DNA of 64,000 nucleotides, taken from Neckera pumila. Lineage: Eukaryota > Streptophyta > Bryopsida > Hypnales > Neckeraceae. Where the stretch lies: assembly GCA_963969595.1 (NCBI GenBank), contig OZ018410.1, positions 41,087,413 to 41,151,412 of the forward strand, in the 5' to 3' direction. Of the stretch, positions 34,061 to 45,692 are shown in pieces; within the stretch, counting starts at the first letter, position 1; the number at the start of each line of letters is the position of its first letter. Below the pieces are notes generated by a model. It saw nothing but the letters and a program-made list of their open reading frames with translations, did no database searches and was not told the DNA's origin. The position numbers and the translations under genes are program-made.

Positions 34061-35416
34061 CTTCTAAACTCCCTAGGGGACCAAAAGTGTCCTCATATAG
34101 TTTAGGTCCAATTGAAAGTGTTGTAACTTTTATGTCTAATATTCAAATTCAATAAATTGGTTGGAAAATTTGCACTTTCTTTTCTAGTTTGTGAGGTAGA
34201 ATTTTCAGAGCCATACAAATACAACATATACTCAATTTTGGAAGCCAAATCTCAAATTTTACAGGTTCAATTTGAATTTACCAAACTGCATTTGATGGCT
34301 GCAATTTTGAGGGTATATATCTCCTTCATCCAATGTTCATTTTCTTTAAGACTTATTGTGTTTCTTTAGAAGTCTAGTTATCATGGTAAAATTTTTATGC
34401 CAATCTAAATTGTTTTGAATGTTTGGAAGCAATTCAAAGTTCACAATTCCATCATTTTTGGATTACAATAAATTTTGGCGGCTTGTTTCTTCTTTATATT
34501 ATTTCATTTTTAATAAATTTTTTTGGAAAAGTTGCACATACTCGTCTATTTTGTGTGGCTAAAATTTCATACCAATCCAATAAGTTATGAGTAACCAAGA
34601 AGCATTTTAATAAAAGAAGGTTCAACTTTAGATGTTTTTTTTGCAACTTTTCTTATTTTTTGACATTTCAGAGCCATTTTGCAAACATAATGAATCGATT
34701 GAATAATATTGCTTTCACCAATGTGTTTGTATGTTAGTTTTGAATCTTTTTATAGTTTAAAGTTTTTTTATTTGAGTAAGTTTAGAAATCAAGTTTGACC
34801 TCCAAATGTGTTGCTAGGATAATTTCAACATTGTTTTGCAATATGAAAACATTATAATCTTGCAATTTATGAGGGTAAATGATTCCAAATTTGATTCATG
34901 TCATCTACAAAACATACACAACAAATTTGTATAGTTGAGATCTCTATATCTTAGTTACTCTTGCATCTATAACACTTCAAAAGCAATGATGTGTTTGGAC
35001 CAATAGTGAAATTCTCAGCCCTCTAGAGGGCCGCTCTAGAGCAGCTGAAAGGACCACAAGATTACATTTAACTTGGCTTAAAGATTTGTTTTTTCCTTGT
35101 AGTTGATCACTTGAAGTCGCGATGTCCAATGACTATCAGTGGTTCAAAATTCAAGTACAAGTAGTTAAGTAATTAGGGTTTAGGTATTGTTATGCACCTT
35201 AACTTTGTTTATTGCATACCTTGTTTTCTAACAAGTTATGAAAAATAAATGCCAAATATAGTCCAAGGACATCTACCATCAAGTTTTTTTTAGTGGCATC
35301 ATGATAGACTTAATTCATTAATAATTGATGAGAAGGAAAGGTGAAGAGGTTATTTTTATAGAAAAATCAATTGTCCATGGTGAATCTTAAAAGAATATGG
35401 GATATTTAGAAGAGAG
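34061..35416. other. AT-rich intergenic stretch, nothing recognised
   Basis: Only short ORFs. A GC palindrome 'gccctctagagggc' lies near 35,018, similar to ones near 22,340 and 38,090. Confidence 0.5.
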
Positions 35417-35840
35417 ATTACTCACTGTCAAATGCAAAAATTGTGTTAAAATTAGAATTTTAGACCTCATTTAGGCATAATATAATGAATTTTTTCAAAA
35501 TGCTCTGAACTAAAAGAAATTGGAGAATCAAGCTAGTTTTCATATCCCAAAATCCGTTTGATGTTTAGAGCCTCCAAGAAAAAGTTATGGACAAAATTCT
35601 AAAAGGGGTTGAAAGGGAGATTTTCTTTGACATTTTCAAAGTTCAAACACCTTCTCCGAATTGTCCATAACTTTTTCTTGAAGGCTCTAAGCCTCAAACA
35701 AATTTTTTTGGAAATGATTCTCCAACTTTATTTAGTTCAATTTTTTTTGAAAAAAACTATTCTATTATGCCTAAATGGGTTTGAAAGTTCTACTTTTAAC
35801 ACAATTCCTACTTTAACTTAACTATGAGTGATTGAGAAAT
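35417..35840. mobile_element. Foldback element with long terminal inverted repeats
   Basis: The left half (about 35,417-35,610) and right half (about 35,640-35,840) are imperfect complements. Paired landmarks include 'aattgtgttaaaa' with 'ttttaacacaatt', 'atttaggcataat' with 'attatgcctaaat', 'attggagaatca' with 'tgattctccaa', and 'agaaaaagttatggaca' with 'tgtccataactttttct'. No target duplication is clear. It is non-coding and was probably spread as a MITE. Confidence 0.65.
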
Positions 35841-35946
35841 TACAAATTCTAAATTACATATCCCACAATCCCACATGGATTGTTCTACCTCTTACCACCC
35901 CATGTGTATATAAAGAGCTTCTCTTTTCATCTTCAAACACCCTAAA

Positions 35947-36878
35947 TTAACCCCTAAAGTTCCTTGACTATGTTCTCACCAAAAATGCTCCAAAACTGTC
36001 ATTTCTAGTCCAAGTACCAAATTTTTGAAAAAATATCATTTTTTGACACATGTAACCATGGGATCTTGCCGTACTCTAGTTTGAGAATATGTTTAAAAAG
36101 TTTCAGAAATTTCCACCATGTAGTTGCAAGATATTAGCATTTGAAGTGGCAAAAATCCTTTTTTGACCACTGCGAAAAACCGAGCAGCTGCACTTCACAA
36201 TGTCAAATCATTATGACAAAATGTCCAAAATGGTTGTGCTTCTTTGGATTCATTCTTCAGGGCAAGTTGGCTACATACATGAAAATTTTCAGATCATTTG
36301 GAGGTGTGCAACATATAGGAAAAAAATAGTAAGTAGAAAGAAGTAGAGAATGATTCAAAATACTAAATTGTTAATAACTAATTTACAAAATTACAAAATT
36401 ACAATCCAAATGGTTGAATTGTTGTTATAAACAATATACATCCAATAGCATTATTTTTTTTCAAAAATATTGAAATTTCAGGAAAATAAAGGACTTCAAA
36501 GTTTTTTTTGGTGTAGGGATTCCATAACTGCCCGCAAACTAAAAAGCCTCATAACTTTTGTCTCAACTATTGAAATGCAATGATTCAAAGCTTTTTGAGT
36601 ACATATAAATCTGAAGAACAAATTTCAAAATTTTATTTCTTAAAAAAGTGTTTTTTCCAGATCTGCCCGGACTGCCCGAGTTGAGAAATAAACAACATAT
36701 TGTGCAATAACTTTTTACTTGTATTTCCAAATGTCATGAAATTTGAGCATATGAAAGATATTCCTCGTCCCCACATTCTATTAAAATTTCAGCCCAAAAT
36801 GTGCAAATATCTGCTCACATGCACCTGCCCAAAAAAGTTATAAGTCCAAAAAACACAGTCCGGTCCTTTAGGGGTTAA
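35947..36878. mobile_element. Complete 932-bp TTAA/CCCCTAAA MITE (subfamily 2)
   Basis: TTAA flanks lie at 35,947-35,950 and 36,875-36,878. The left terminus is CCCCTAAAGTTCCTTGAC; the right, reversed, is CCCCTAAAGGACCGGACTG. It shares 'ctatgttctcacc.aaaatgctccaa' with the nested fragment at 8,617, marking a subfamily distinct from the other complete copies. It is non-coding. Confidence 0.85.
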
Positions 36879-37144
36879 GTGGCTTTAGAAGCTAGTTGGA
36901 AAAGGTAAGAGTTCTCTAATTTATTTGGCAAATGACTTGAAAATCCGCTTCATTTTGATTAATTTTAATGAATCTGATTAATTTTCCAATTAATCACCTT
37001 GTATATTCACACGATTTATTATTAAACAAACTTCTACTACACCCTCATTACTGGAGTCTTGACTTCTTTTGCAAAATTCACACACTCTGACAATGTATTG
37101 CAGCTATATGCCCCTACTAATTCTCAGGTGATTAAAAGACTGGT

Positions 37145-38069
37145 TTAACCCCTAAACTACCAAAGTCCCCTCAAGGGACACTTGGAATTTTGGGCAGGCT
37201 CGTGCAACTTGAAATTTTGACCTGATTTTTTGAAACTTTTTCTGAAGATAAGAAATCATACTAGCTTTCTAAAAATATATATATTTTCAATTGGTGCCCG
37301 GGAGCAAAAGTTATGCCACCCAAAGTCCAAAAAGCAAATCGCCGGGCAGAAAAAAAAGCTTTAAAAAATCGAATTTTTTTTTCCAGCTTATTTCCTTCAA
37401 AGAACATGTTTTTGTCTACATTTGAAGCCTTGATTCATTCTATTTGGACTCAAAATGAGAAAATTATGGACAATCTTGTTTTCGGGCAATCTAAGCATCT
37501 ACACAAAAAAAACTTATAGAATTCATTTGTGAATGCAATTTTCAATTTTTTTCAATTTTTTTTTTTGACAAGGTTAAGATTTTTTGCAAGAACAATCCCA
37601 CCATTAGGATTATGGTGTTTTAATTCCACCTAAGAGCTTTAAACAATTTAGAATTTCATTCAATTTTGGACCTACTTCTACTTAACAAAGTTTTTTATAT
37701 GTGAAAATCAAGTTTTGACATTTTGAAATTTTTTTCCCCAACTCTCAACTAAAATTCACAACACAAAATTTTTTAACTTTGTGGTACGTAGTGCAAAAAA
37801 ATTCCACAAATGGCCGTCAAAGTCATCTGAAATTGCAGGCCACAATTCAAAAAAACTTCTCTTTCCAACTTCAAATGCTATTATCTTCTAATCCGTACGG
37901 TCAAACTTCATGAAATTTTTACCACATGGTCTAAGACAAGTGAAGTTCAAGATCATATAGTTAGATTCCAAAAAAAAAGTTTTTTTTTGATTTGGGGTGT
38001 GATTGCAGCAGAAATGGCAGTTTTCAGTGGTTTTGGAGCCAGAAACTGCCTTGATATCTTAGGGATTAA
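37145..38069. mobile_element. Complete 925-bp TTAA/CCCCTAAA MITE
   Basis: TTAA flanks lie at 37,145-37,148 and 38,066-38,069. The left end is CCCCTAAACTACCAAAGTCC, with the inner palindrome 'gtcccctcaagggac'; the right end, reversed, is TCCCTAAGATATC. It shares 'gtgcccgggagcaaaagtt' with the 38,720 copy and 'tccgtacggtcaaa' with the large composite element. Confidence 0.85.
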
Positions 38070-38280
38070 TCACTGTAGTCTACCCTCCGCCCTCCGGAGG
38101 GCTGAGAATTTCTCTAATGCCCCAAAAGGCCTTGGACTTTTAGGAGTTAATGAACTTTTGATACTTATTTATTTTGCTCATACAATGTGGAAATGGACAC
38201 TATGGTCAATTGAGGCATCTCAACACTATACGTTGAATAGCATTGTATTTTGAATTTTTATAAAGTTTTCATTCCACTTC
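38070..38280. mobile_element. Fragments of two TTAA families
   Basis: A right terminus 'ccttggacttttaggag' is followed by TTAA at 38,147-38,150. It is preceded by a GC palindrome ('gccctccggagggc'). From this TTAA, a left half of the 170-bp palindromic family follows ('cttttgatacttatttattttgctca'). Confidence 0.5.
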
Positions 38281-38719
38281 AAAGTAATAGTTCTTAATCT
38301 CCTAGAACTTTAAATGGCATTTCTAAGCTAGGTTTCTTGAACAGTGGAGAGGATGTATTAGTTAGTCAAATACTATCAATATAACCTTGAACGCAATTTC
38401 TTCTTCTCCATTCTACAAAAATACATATTACTCATACATATTGGATTAAAGTAGTTGCTGTGGCTAGGGAAGCCTTCGTAAAAAGAGCAATTCTAATTAT
38501 CAAGCCCTATTGGAATCTGCAAGATACATTAGCTCATTTAATTGAGAGCCTACACTAAAGATCATTGGACTAAATACTGCATTTTCTTTTAATATGTTGC
38601 ATTGTATCTTTTACCGGGGAGTTGAGGCAAACTTGTATTAATTTTATCACATTTATATAGAATTTTGGTTATACATACAACTTCAATATAATATTTTTGT
38701 CATTTGTAATAATTTCTTC
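38281..38719. other. AT-rich intergenic stretch, nothing recognised
   Basis: No ORF or repeat terminus was recognised. Confidence 0.5.
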
Positions 38720-39632
38720 TTAAACCCTAAAGTCCCATTGTCCCCTTGGGGGACAAAATGGATTTTAGATAGGCTACTACGGCTTTATTTGAAACTTTTT
38801 GTGAAGATTGAAAAATACATTAGCTTTACGGGAATATAATTTTTATTTCAATCGGTGCCCGGGAGCAAAAGTTATGGCACAAAAGGTCCTTTTCTTTGGT
38901 GTGGTGGGCAGAAATCTTCTCACACAAAAAAAAATTAAAAATTAAAAAAAAAAATATTTTTTCATAGATTGTATTTATATCTATATGGGAAGCTTTGATT
39001 CATTCCATTTGGATTTGTTATGTGAAAGTTATGGACAATCCTATTTTTTGGGCAATTAGAGCTTCTTGAAAAAATAACTTGTAGGACTCATTTTTGAATG
39101 CAATTTTCACAATTTTTCAAAAAAATTGTTTGACAAGGCTAAGTTTTCTTGCTAAAACAATCTTGCCATTGGGATTATAGTGTTTTAATCCCATCTTAGA
39201 GCTATTGACAATTTAGTTTTTCTTTCAATTTTGGACCTACTTCTACTTAACAATTTTTTAAAGAATGAAATTCAAGTGTATTTTTTTGGAATTTTTTTTT
39301 CAAGATTCTCAACTCAATTATCTAATGTAAAAAAATTAAATTAAAAGCCTATAGTGCAAATTTTTTCTACAAATGACGGTCAAAGTCATCTGAAATTGCA
39401 GGTCAATGTTCAAAAAAACAAAAATTTCTAACTTTGAATGCTAATATCTTCTAATCTATACAATCAAACTTTATGAAAATTTTACCACATGATCTGAGCT
39501 AAGTTAAGTACAAGATCCTATGGTTAGATTCTAAAGAAATATCTTTTTTCTCTTCTTTTGATGAACGCAACAAAACTAGCAATTTTGAGTAGTTCTTGAC
39601 AAAAAAAAATGGCCTAGGGACTTTAGGGTTAA
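38720..39632. mobile_element. Complete 913-bp TTAA MITE
   Basis: TTAA flanks lie at 38,720-38,723 and 39,629-39,632. The left end is ACCCTAAAGTCCCATTGTC, with the inner palindrome 'gtccccttgggggac'; the right end, reversed, is CCCTAAAGTCCCTAGGCC. The interior is collinear with the copy at 37,145 and with both ends of the 8.9-kb element. Confidence 0.85.
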
Positions 39633-39669
39633 AATTTGACTAAGAATTCGTCAATGTTGAGAAGTGGTT

Positions 39670-39800
39670 GAAACTCAATGTCAGTTGTACTTGGTTTTTG
39701 TTTCGGACTTCCATCTGTTCTCAAAAAACAAAACTTGATCTAAGTTGTACTTTGGTTTTTGTTTCGCAATGGACTTCCATTTGTTTTCAAAAACCAAACC
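39670..39800 (+). repeat. Short direct duplication
   Basis: A segment of about 60 bp of the form 'gttgtacttggtttttgtttcg...ggacttccat.tgtt.tcaaaaa' occurs twice in tandem. Confidence 0.6.
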
Positions 39801-39987
39801 AAACCAATTTGATGTAAGCTTAAGTTAGAGGAATAAGAGGCTCCCATTCTTGGATCCAATTTCAGAGTTGCTGTGGCCCTCATTGCAATTACTTCAGGAC
39901 AGCTTGTGTTGCGCTAAATTTGGTCCTGGCATAACATACCAGTGTGGGATTTTATAATGGAAAACAGCCGCCAAGAGTGATCTCTTT

Positions 39988-41880
39988 TTAAGGGCACGAT
40001 TCAAGTAGGCAAGGCCAGGCTTGGCTGCTCGTCCGTTGGCTGCTGCTGCTGATTCACTGTCTTAAGATCCACCACTATTAGCGGATCCTTGCTACCCTGA
40101 AGATCCCATCTCCAGCCTATCCTTAACTTAATATTATTACAACTTTCACATGAAAAAATTCGTCCAATGTTTGTTTTTTCATGTTTAGCATACCGTCCTG
40201 TACTTAATGAACACTGTTGACAGAAAACCCACTTAACCATGGATGGAGGATCAATCTTTATCTGCTTAGGATCTTGACGGATGTGAAAAGTAGTTCGGTA
40301 CGGAAACTGCAAAAAATGGCAACCTTAACAAACAAGAATGGTGTAATCGTGAAATAAACAACACTAATTTATTGATTAGTAGAACCTTGCATTCCCACTC
40401 CAACCAAAGCCTATCCACATTGTATAGTATCAGAATGTGCACTTGTAGATAGGATTTGGTAGTTTGAATGTACAGTTGCAAACAGGATTTTGTAGTGTGA
40501 ATGTGCGGTTGGAAATAGGATTTGTAGTGTGAATGTTCTATTGTAGATAGGAATTGAAAACGGGGATCCGAAAAATCAAAGTTGGTGTCATAGACTCTGT
40601 CCAAAGGACACGTCTAAGATTTGATTTCCATAGTCTCTATCTATCCAAAGGACTTAACTTATGCTTATCCTTAACTTATTCCAACTTCACATAGAAACTG
40701 TCTAATGTTTTTTTTTTCATGTTTCCATACCACCATGTACTTAATGAACAATGTTGACAGAATACCCACTTAACCATGGATAGATAAGTTATGATTTGCA
40801 TAGGATCTTGACGTAAGGTACTGTGATAATTAGTTCAACATGGAAACTACAAAAACTGGCAGCTTTAAAAAACCAGAATAGTATAACCATGAAGTAAACA
40901 ACACTATTAGTTTATTGATTAGTCTAACTCCACATTCACTCTCCAACCAAACCTGAACGGCGTTATGTAAGATTTGTCGTGTGAATGTGCAATTGTAGAT
41001 AGGAATTGGAAACTAAAATCCAAAAATCGAGGTCGGTGCCTATCCAAGAGACACGGCCAAGAATTGATGCCATAGTCTCTATCTCCCTAAAGGACACAAC
41101 CAATAATAACTATTGACAAATGACCCTAGAACTAACAATTTGACCTTAGAAAGATGTAGCGGACACAACCAATCATAGCCAGTGGCAACTGGACCGTAGT
41201 GAGCTAGAAAGATGCCATGGATACTATGTGCCCTATGGATAACTTCACTTGATCCTGTAGAATAGTGAAAGCCAATAATAGCCAGTGACAACTAGAACCT
41301 AGCTAGAAAGATGCCATAGATACTTTGTATCCTATGGATAACTTCACATGAAACTGTAGAATAGTAAAAACGCTTTAGTTTCCATCCAATTTTTTTTTGC
41401 TTTCTTGGTCTAAACGGCATAATTTGTGAGAATGGGAAGCTTGAACACTAGTTCCAAAAATTGATTGCCATTTTGGAAAAGCCCAAATAACTACAAAGTT
41501 GTGGCTATTTTCAATACATTTACTTACCAAGCTTATATGCTAATTACTGTTGAGTTTAGTATTGTAGCTAGGCTGTTTGTGCTATATATACACTTATCAC
41601 AGGCTTGCTATTGTAGCTAGGCTATACACTTGCTACAAATGATAACATGCTAATGTACATAAGCTTATTTACTAGAACTAAGGTATAAGCACCCCCCAAA
41701 GTCAAGTTTTATTGGTTCTACAATCTCCTGTGGTGGTTGGATCCTGTTTTCGTAAGAACTTTATTAGTGACCGCAAGAGCAATCCAACACAATTCACTTC
41801 ATTAATTTTTTTGATACTCCCGTACTTGTAACACTAAGTTAGACACCTTTTTGAAGCACAAAATGAGTTAAACCTCCTCC
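39988..41880 (-). repeat. Dispersed repeat family B, copy 3 (inverted)
   Basis: Reverse-oriented relative to copy 1. Its left edge 'agggcacgattcaagtaggc' complements the end of copy 1, and its right edge ('gaagcacaaaatgagttaaacctcc') complements copy 1's beginning. About 430-550 bp are duplicated within it (40,110-40,655 resembles 40,660-41,085). The minisatellite is reduced to about three diverged units at 40,430-40,560. TTAA at 39,988-39,991 corresponds to the point where copy 1 meets the piggyBac-like element. Confidence 0.7.
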
Positions 41881-42263
41881 TTCTTCCTCTCTTCTCCCCC
41901 AAAAGAAAAGGAAGGAGAGAAATTAGTTGGCAAACTAGGAGGTTCAGCAGAGACCAAGGAGGCCAAACTGCCAAAGCCAGCGGCTAATGCGAACCGCCGT
42001 AGCTTCGCCGCTGCCGCTGTGGAAGTCAGCAGATCATGAGGGGACATGGAGCTTACAAGACGAATTAAGAAATGCCAGTACCTGTACTCCGAAGTGGGCA
42101 TGGTTTCGCCAAATATGGAGGAGCTGAACCCTTCCCCGCAGTCAGATTAGAGTTAACTTATTAGCCTAGAAATAGCATTTATATTTGGCAACGTGTACAG
42201 AGTGCGCTTGTAGTGGCCCTTGCAGCAGCTGGGCTTGGCCGCTTAAATAGGTCCCTGCCTTTC
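41881..42263. other. Upstream region of the isoaspartyl methyltransferase gene
   Basis: GC rises towards the gene. The minus ORF at 41,868-42,101 shows no family resemblance and is probably chance. The region is the likely proximal promoter. Confidence 0.4.
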
Positions 42264-42265
42264 TT

Positions 42266-42272
42266 TATATAA
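42266..42272 (+). promoter_or_regulatory. Candidate TATA box
   Basis: TATATAA lies within 'ctttatataaggcgcc', about 390 bp before the chosen ATG, in a C/T-rich context typical of plant core promoters. With a start about 30 bp downstream, the 5' leader would be about 350 nt. Inferred from sequence only. Confidence 0.6.
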
Positions 42273-42655
42273 GGCGCCCATTTCGCCTTCTCCAGCGCTT
42301 CCAACTCGCTCTTCTCTGGCACTTCTCTCTTGTGCTCTCACCTCTCCCTCCCAGCGTGGCCACATTCCCCTGCACTGCCCCCAAGTGTTCCCATCCCTCC
42401 ACGTCTCTAGCTCGATCTCTCCCCGAAGCACAGAGCTGAAGAATTGGCTCTCTGGGGATCCAACTTGTGTCCACTGTCGTACGTGGGGGTAGGTTCACCT
42501 GCACAATTCGGACGTGGGTGGTGCGCTCTTGGCATTGACAAGTGCGCGACCTCTGCGATCGGAAGGTTTGATCTTTGAGGAGTGGTGGTGTGAGTGAGTG
42601 TTTTCGTTGGTGTTGGCTAGGCGATCAGTTGTGCGTGTAAAATTCCAAGAACAAG

Positions 42656-44558
42656 ATGCCTGCCATGGCGTTGACCCCTGCGGAACCCAAAAGTAGTGAA
42701 GCATTGACGTGCGGGAGATCGTCCTCCCAGTCGGAATCGGCATCCCAACAGTCGAGTAATGGATGTCAAGGGAAGACGGCGACGAAGGTGGGGCGACAGC
42801 CATGTTTGGCCACCTGCGCGCCGCCCGGAATGTACCCACCGGCGCCGACTTGCCCTGGGGACAATATGATGTGGCACTGCCATGGAGCTAACTACGAAGA
42901 GCTCATCTCCAATTTGCAGAGTCAGTCCTTCTGCATGAAGCCCTAACTAGGCCTCTTCACCAACTCCTAGGCTTTGATCCGAAAATGTGAACAATGCATT
43001 CTTGATTTTGGGGTGCAGGAAACCCGTCTTGGGACTCGTGCATGACAATGTGACATGAAGGGACTGAAGCTGTCGAATTTTTTGGTTTTTGGTTTTTGTT
43101 TTGTTTGGGAAACTGATGGTCCGATCTTGTGTTTTGGGTTGCAGAGCGCGGCATTCTGACCTCGTATGACGCTGCAATTGCAATGTCCAAGGTGGACCGG
43201 AAGTTGTTTGTGCCCCGCACTGGCAAGGCTTACAATGACTCACCCCAAGTCATCGGTTACAGAGCCACCATTTCAGCGCCTCACATGGTAACAGATCCGA
43301 CCCAACTCAATTGCATTCTGTCTTTTGAGAAGTCTCGGTGACGGAGTTATTGCGTTGTTGTCGGTATTAATGCAACTTTCTGAATTGCATGGTTTCCGAT
43401 TCGGTGGCGTTACTGTTCACTTCGACGAATTTTCTAATCATTTTCTTTTTAAGTGTTGTTTAATTTTATCCCCGGGGTTTTTGGCATGCCATTGCAGCAT
43501 TCCTATTGTTTATCGTTGTTGGCGGACTACGCAAAACCTGGCATGTCTGTGCTGGACGTGGGCTCCGGATCCGGCTACTTGACGGCTGTCTTTGGCCTCA
43601 TGGTACTACGGACTTTCCTGAGGCTAATATGTCCTTGATGATTTTTGAAATCGCACAGTTGTATACTTAATTTGTGGAACTTACACCCACTTGTTTTCTT
43701 TTCTTTTCAGGTTGGAGAGGCGGGGCTTGTGGTTGGCGTTGAGCATATTCCAGAGCTTGTGGAGAGGTCCATTGATGCCATCAAGCAGACACCTGCTGGA
43801 GAGCTCATGGACAAGGGAAGAATTGTTGTGCTTGGTAAGCAGAGCCTTCTCAGAAAGACATTTGTTTGTTTAATTCACACAGCGAATTTTATTTTAGACC
43901 GTGGCTTCAAACATACCATACTCATTGCATGTATGTGTAATAGCTTTTCGGAAGAATCCATGACAAGCCATAAACAAGGTATTTGTCCTCAGAGCTTAAA
44001 CCTCAACCAATCAGTTAGATTTTATCTGTTTCTGTTTCAGTGTCGTTTTTAACACTAAAAGTTGCTGCTGATACTTGCAGAGGGTGACGGTAAACTGGGT
44101 AATGAGGAAGGGGCACCGTACGATTGTATTCATGTTGGGGCTGCCGCGGCAGGTAGCGTACATTTCCCTTCCAATTCCTGTGGATACTTAACACCCAATT
44201 TGCTGTCCGAGAATCAATTTTAAGTACAAGATACTTAAGTGTTATTTTGGGTGATGCAGAACTCCCCGAAGCTCTTGTGGAGCAACTGAGGCCGGGAGGA
44301 CGAATGGTCATCCCTGTGGGAACAAATAATCAGGTACGACAAGAAAAAAGTCTCAGAATGATGGTATTGTAGCAGGATTTCTTTATGTAATTTATTTAAC
44401 GTATGTTTGTGTACCGATAACTCTTGTGCAGAGTTTGAACACAAGTTTTAAACTCTAGTTTGTATAATGTGCAGGATCTTGTGATCATCGACAAACTACT
44501 GGATGGAACGATAAAGAAGACGATAGAAATGGTGGTCCGTTATGTCCCTCTCATCTAG
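42656..44558 (+). CDS. Protein-L-isoaspartate O-methyltransferase (seven exons)
   Basis: This repair enzyme uses S-adenosylmethionine to methylate abnormal isoaspartyl residues, starting their return to aspartate. Exons: 42,656-42,920, 43,145-43,287, 43,498-43,602, 43,711-43,834, 44,081-44,152, 44,260-44,333, 44,475-44,558 (TAG). All junctions are GT-AG and phases agree, giving 288 residues. Diagnostic blocks are NLQKRGILTS (codon split by intron 1), IGYRATISAPHM, the cofactor loop VLDVGSGSGYLTA (residues 154-166), GVEHIPELVERS, APYDCIHVGAAA, and LRPGGRMVIPVG, ending VVRYVPLI. The protein is about 55 residues longer at the N terminus than the usual ~230; that Ser/Thr/Pro-rich extension may be an organelle transit peptide. 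A second ATG lies three codons downstream. Intron 1 has a less common donor, GTCAGT. Confidence 0.93.
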
Positions 44559-44703
44559 GGCCGATGCCGAAATTTTGCCGAAACACGTAGAGCTTGATAC
44601 CTTTGCTAGTATTCATATCGACTTTAGTGCATCAGTTGATCCTATAGAGCTTCTAGATCTACTCACTATATTCTGTAATTAATCAATTCGTCCACCTCGG
44701 CCC

Positions 44704-44709
44704 AATAAA
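44704..44709 (+). terminator. Candidate polyadenylation signal of the methyltransferase gene
   Basis: AATAAA lies 146 bp after the stop codon. A second AATAAA occurs at 44,849-44,854. Either could direct 3' end formation. Confidence 0.5.
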
Positions 44710-45016
44710 CTCCTGGGATTTTGACAGTGGTAGTTGAGATCACCCCCTGGCTATGCTTTGCAGTCTCTCACTGTAATATAAAGCATTTGCCATCACTTCT
44801 GTCCTTTGGCCCTTCTCCTGCTTAAGGTCAATAATTCCATTCAAAATCAATAAAGATAAACGTTAAATACGGCTTAATTCAGCCCTCTTTTGTCTTGCAT
44901 TTTGAACCTTCTAGTGGATTTCATTTTTATTTTATTTTGCATACACTGAACCTTTTTATTTCAATGGCAAAAGAGTACAGAGCCACCACCTCAGTGACGG
45001 GGCGGGGAAGCTTCCA

Positions 45017-45330
45017 GTGGATTTGATGTTGCAGGGCTGTTCAGGATATTCTCGGCAAATCCATGATTTTAGATCAATTCATAAATTGAGTGCATTCCGG
45101 CATGGTCGGGGCTATGCATTTGTATGTTGTGGACAATTGCTTGCAGCTTGCATGAGCGTGAAATTAATGTGACCATTTTTTGGGATTTGGTGTTGCAAGG
45201 CTCTTCTGGATATGCACGGCAGATTCATGACCTTGGATAGATCCATAAATTGAGCGCATACAGGCATTTGGGTTGGGAGTATGCATTTGCTTGTAGTTTG
45301 CTTCAAGGTATAGTTAGTGTGACCATGCTT
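45017..45330 (+). repeat. Tandem duplication of a ~164-bp unit
   Basis: Units at about 45,017-45,180 and 45,181-45,330 share 'gatttg.tgttgca.ggct', 'ataaattgag.gcat' and 'tatgcatttg'. They are diverged by roughly a quarter. They lie between the methyltransferase and GDSL genes, with no coding potential. Confidence 0.6.
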
Positions 45331-45692
45331 CTTGTGTGTCACTCATGTGGCTCAGTGAGACCATTGAAAAAGACGGACATCTTGCTTGAATTGCTTGAAA
45401 ATTGAACGACACTTGGTTGACTCCTCCGTTTGATTCATTAGTTGCTAGATCGGTTTGCGTCTTGTGTGTGAGACGCTAGTAACTCCGGTTCTTTTCGGGA
45501 ACTGGCGTACGGTACTAAGAGTCCTGTTCGTTCAAGTCTCTCTAGACGATCTCAAAGTTCCACGTCAAAAGCCCACAGGACAGCAGTGAGTGACACACAA
45601 GAAATAACTTACAGAGCTATGTGTGGAGGAAAGTAAAGACTCTCCTACCCAACTTCGAGGCTGTCTTTGTGATTCTTATTTCACGGCAAAAC

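Noticed and set aside
42243..42883. Minus-strand ORFs opposite the methyltransferase leader and first exon
   Set aside because: Antisense shadows of a well-supported gene in GC-rich sequence.
45621..45692. Upstream extension of the GDSL first exon to 45,621
   Set aside because: It begins with GTG and would bury the signal peptide; the ATG at 45,693 gives a normal secretory N terminus.
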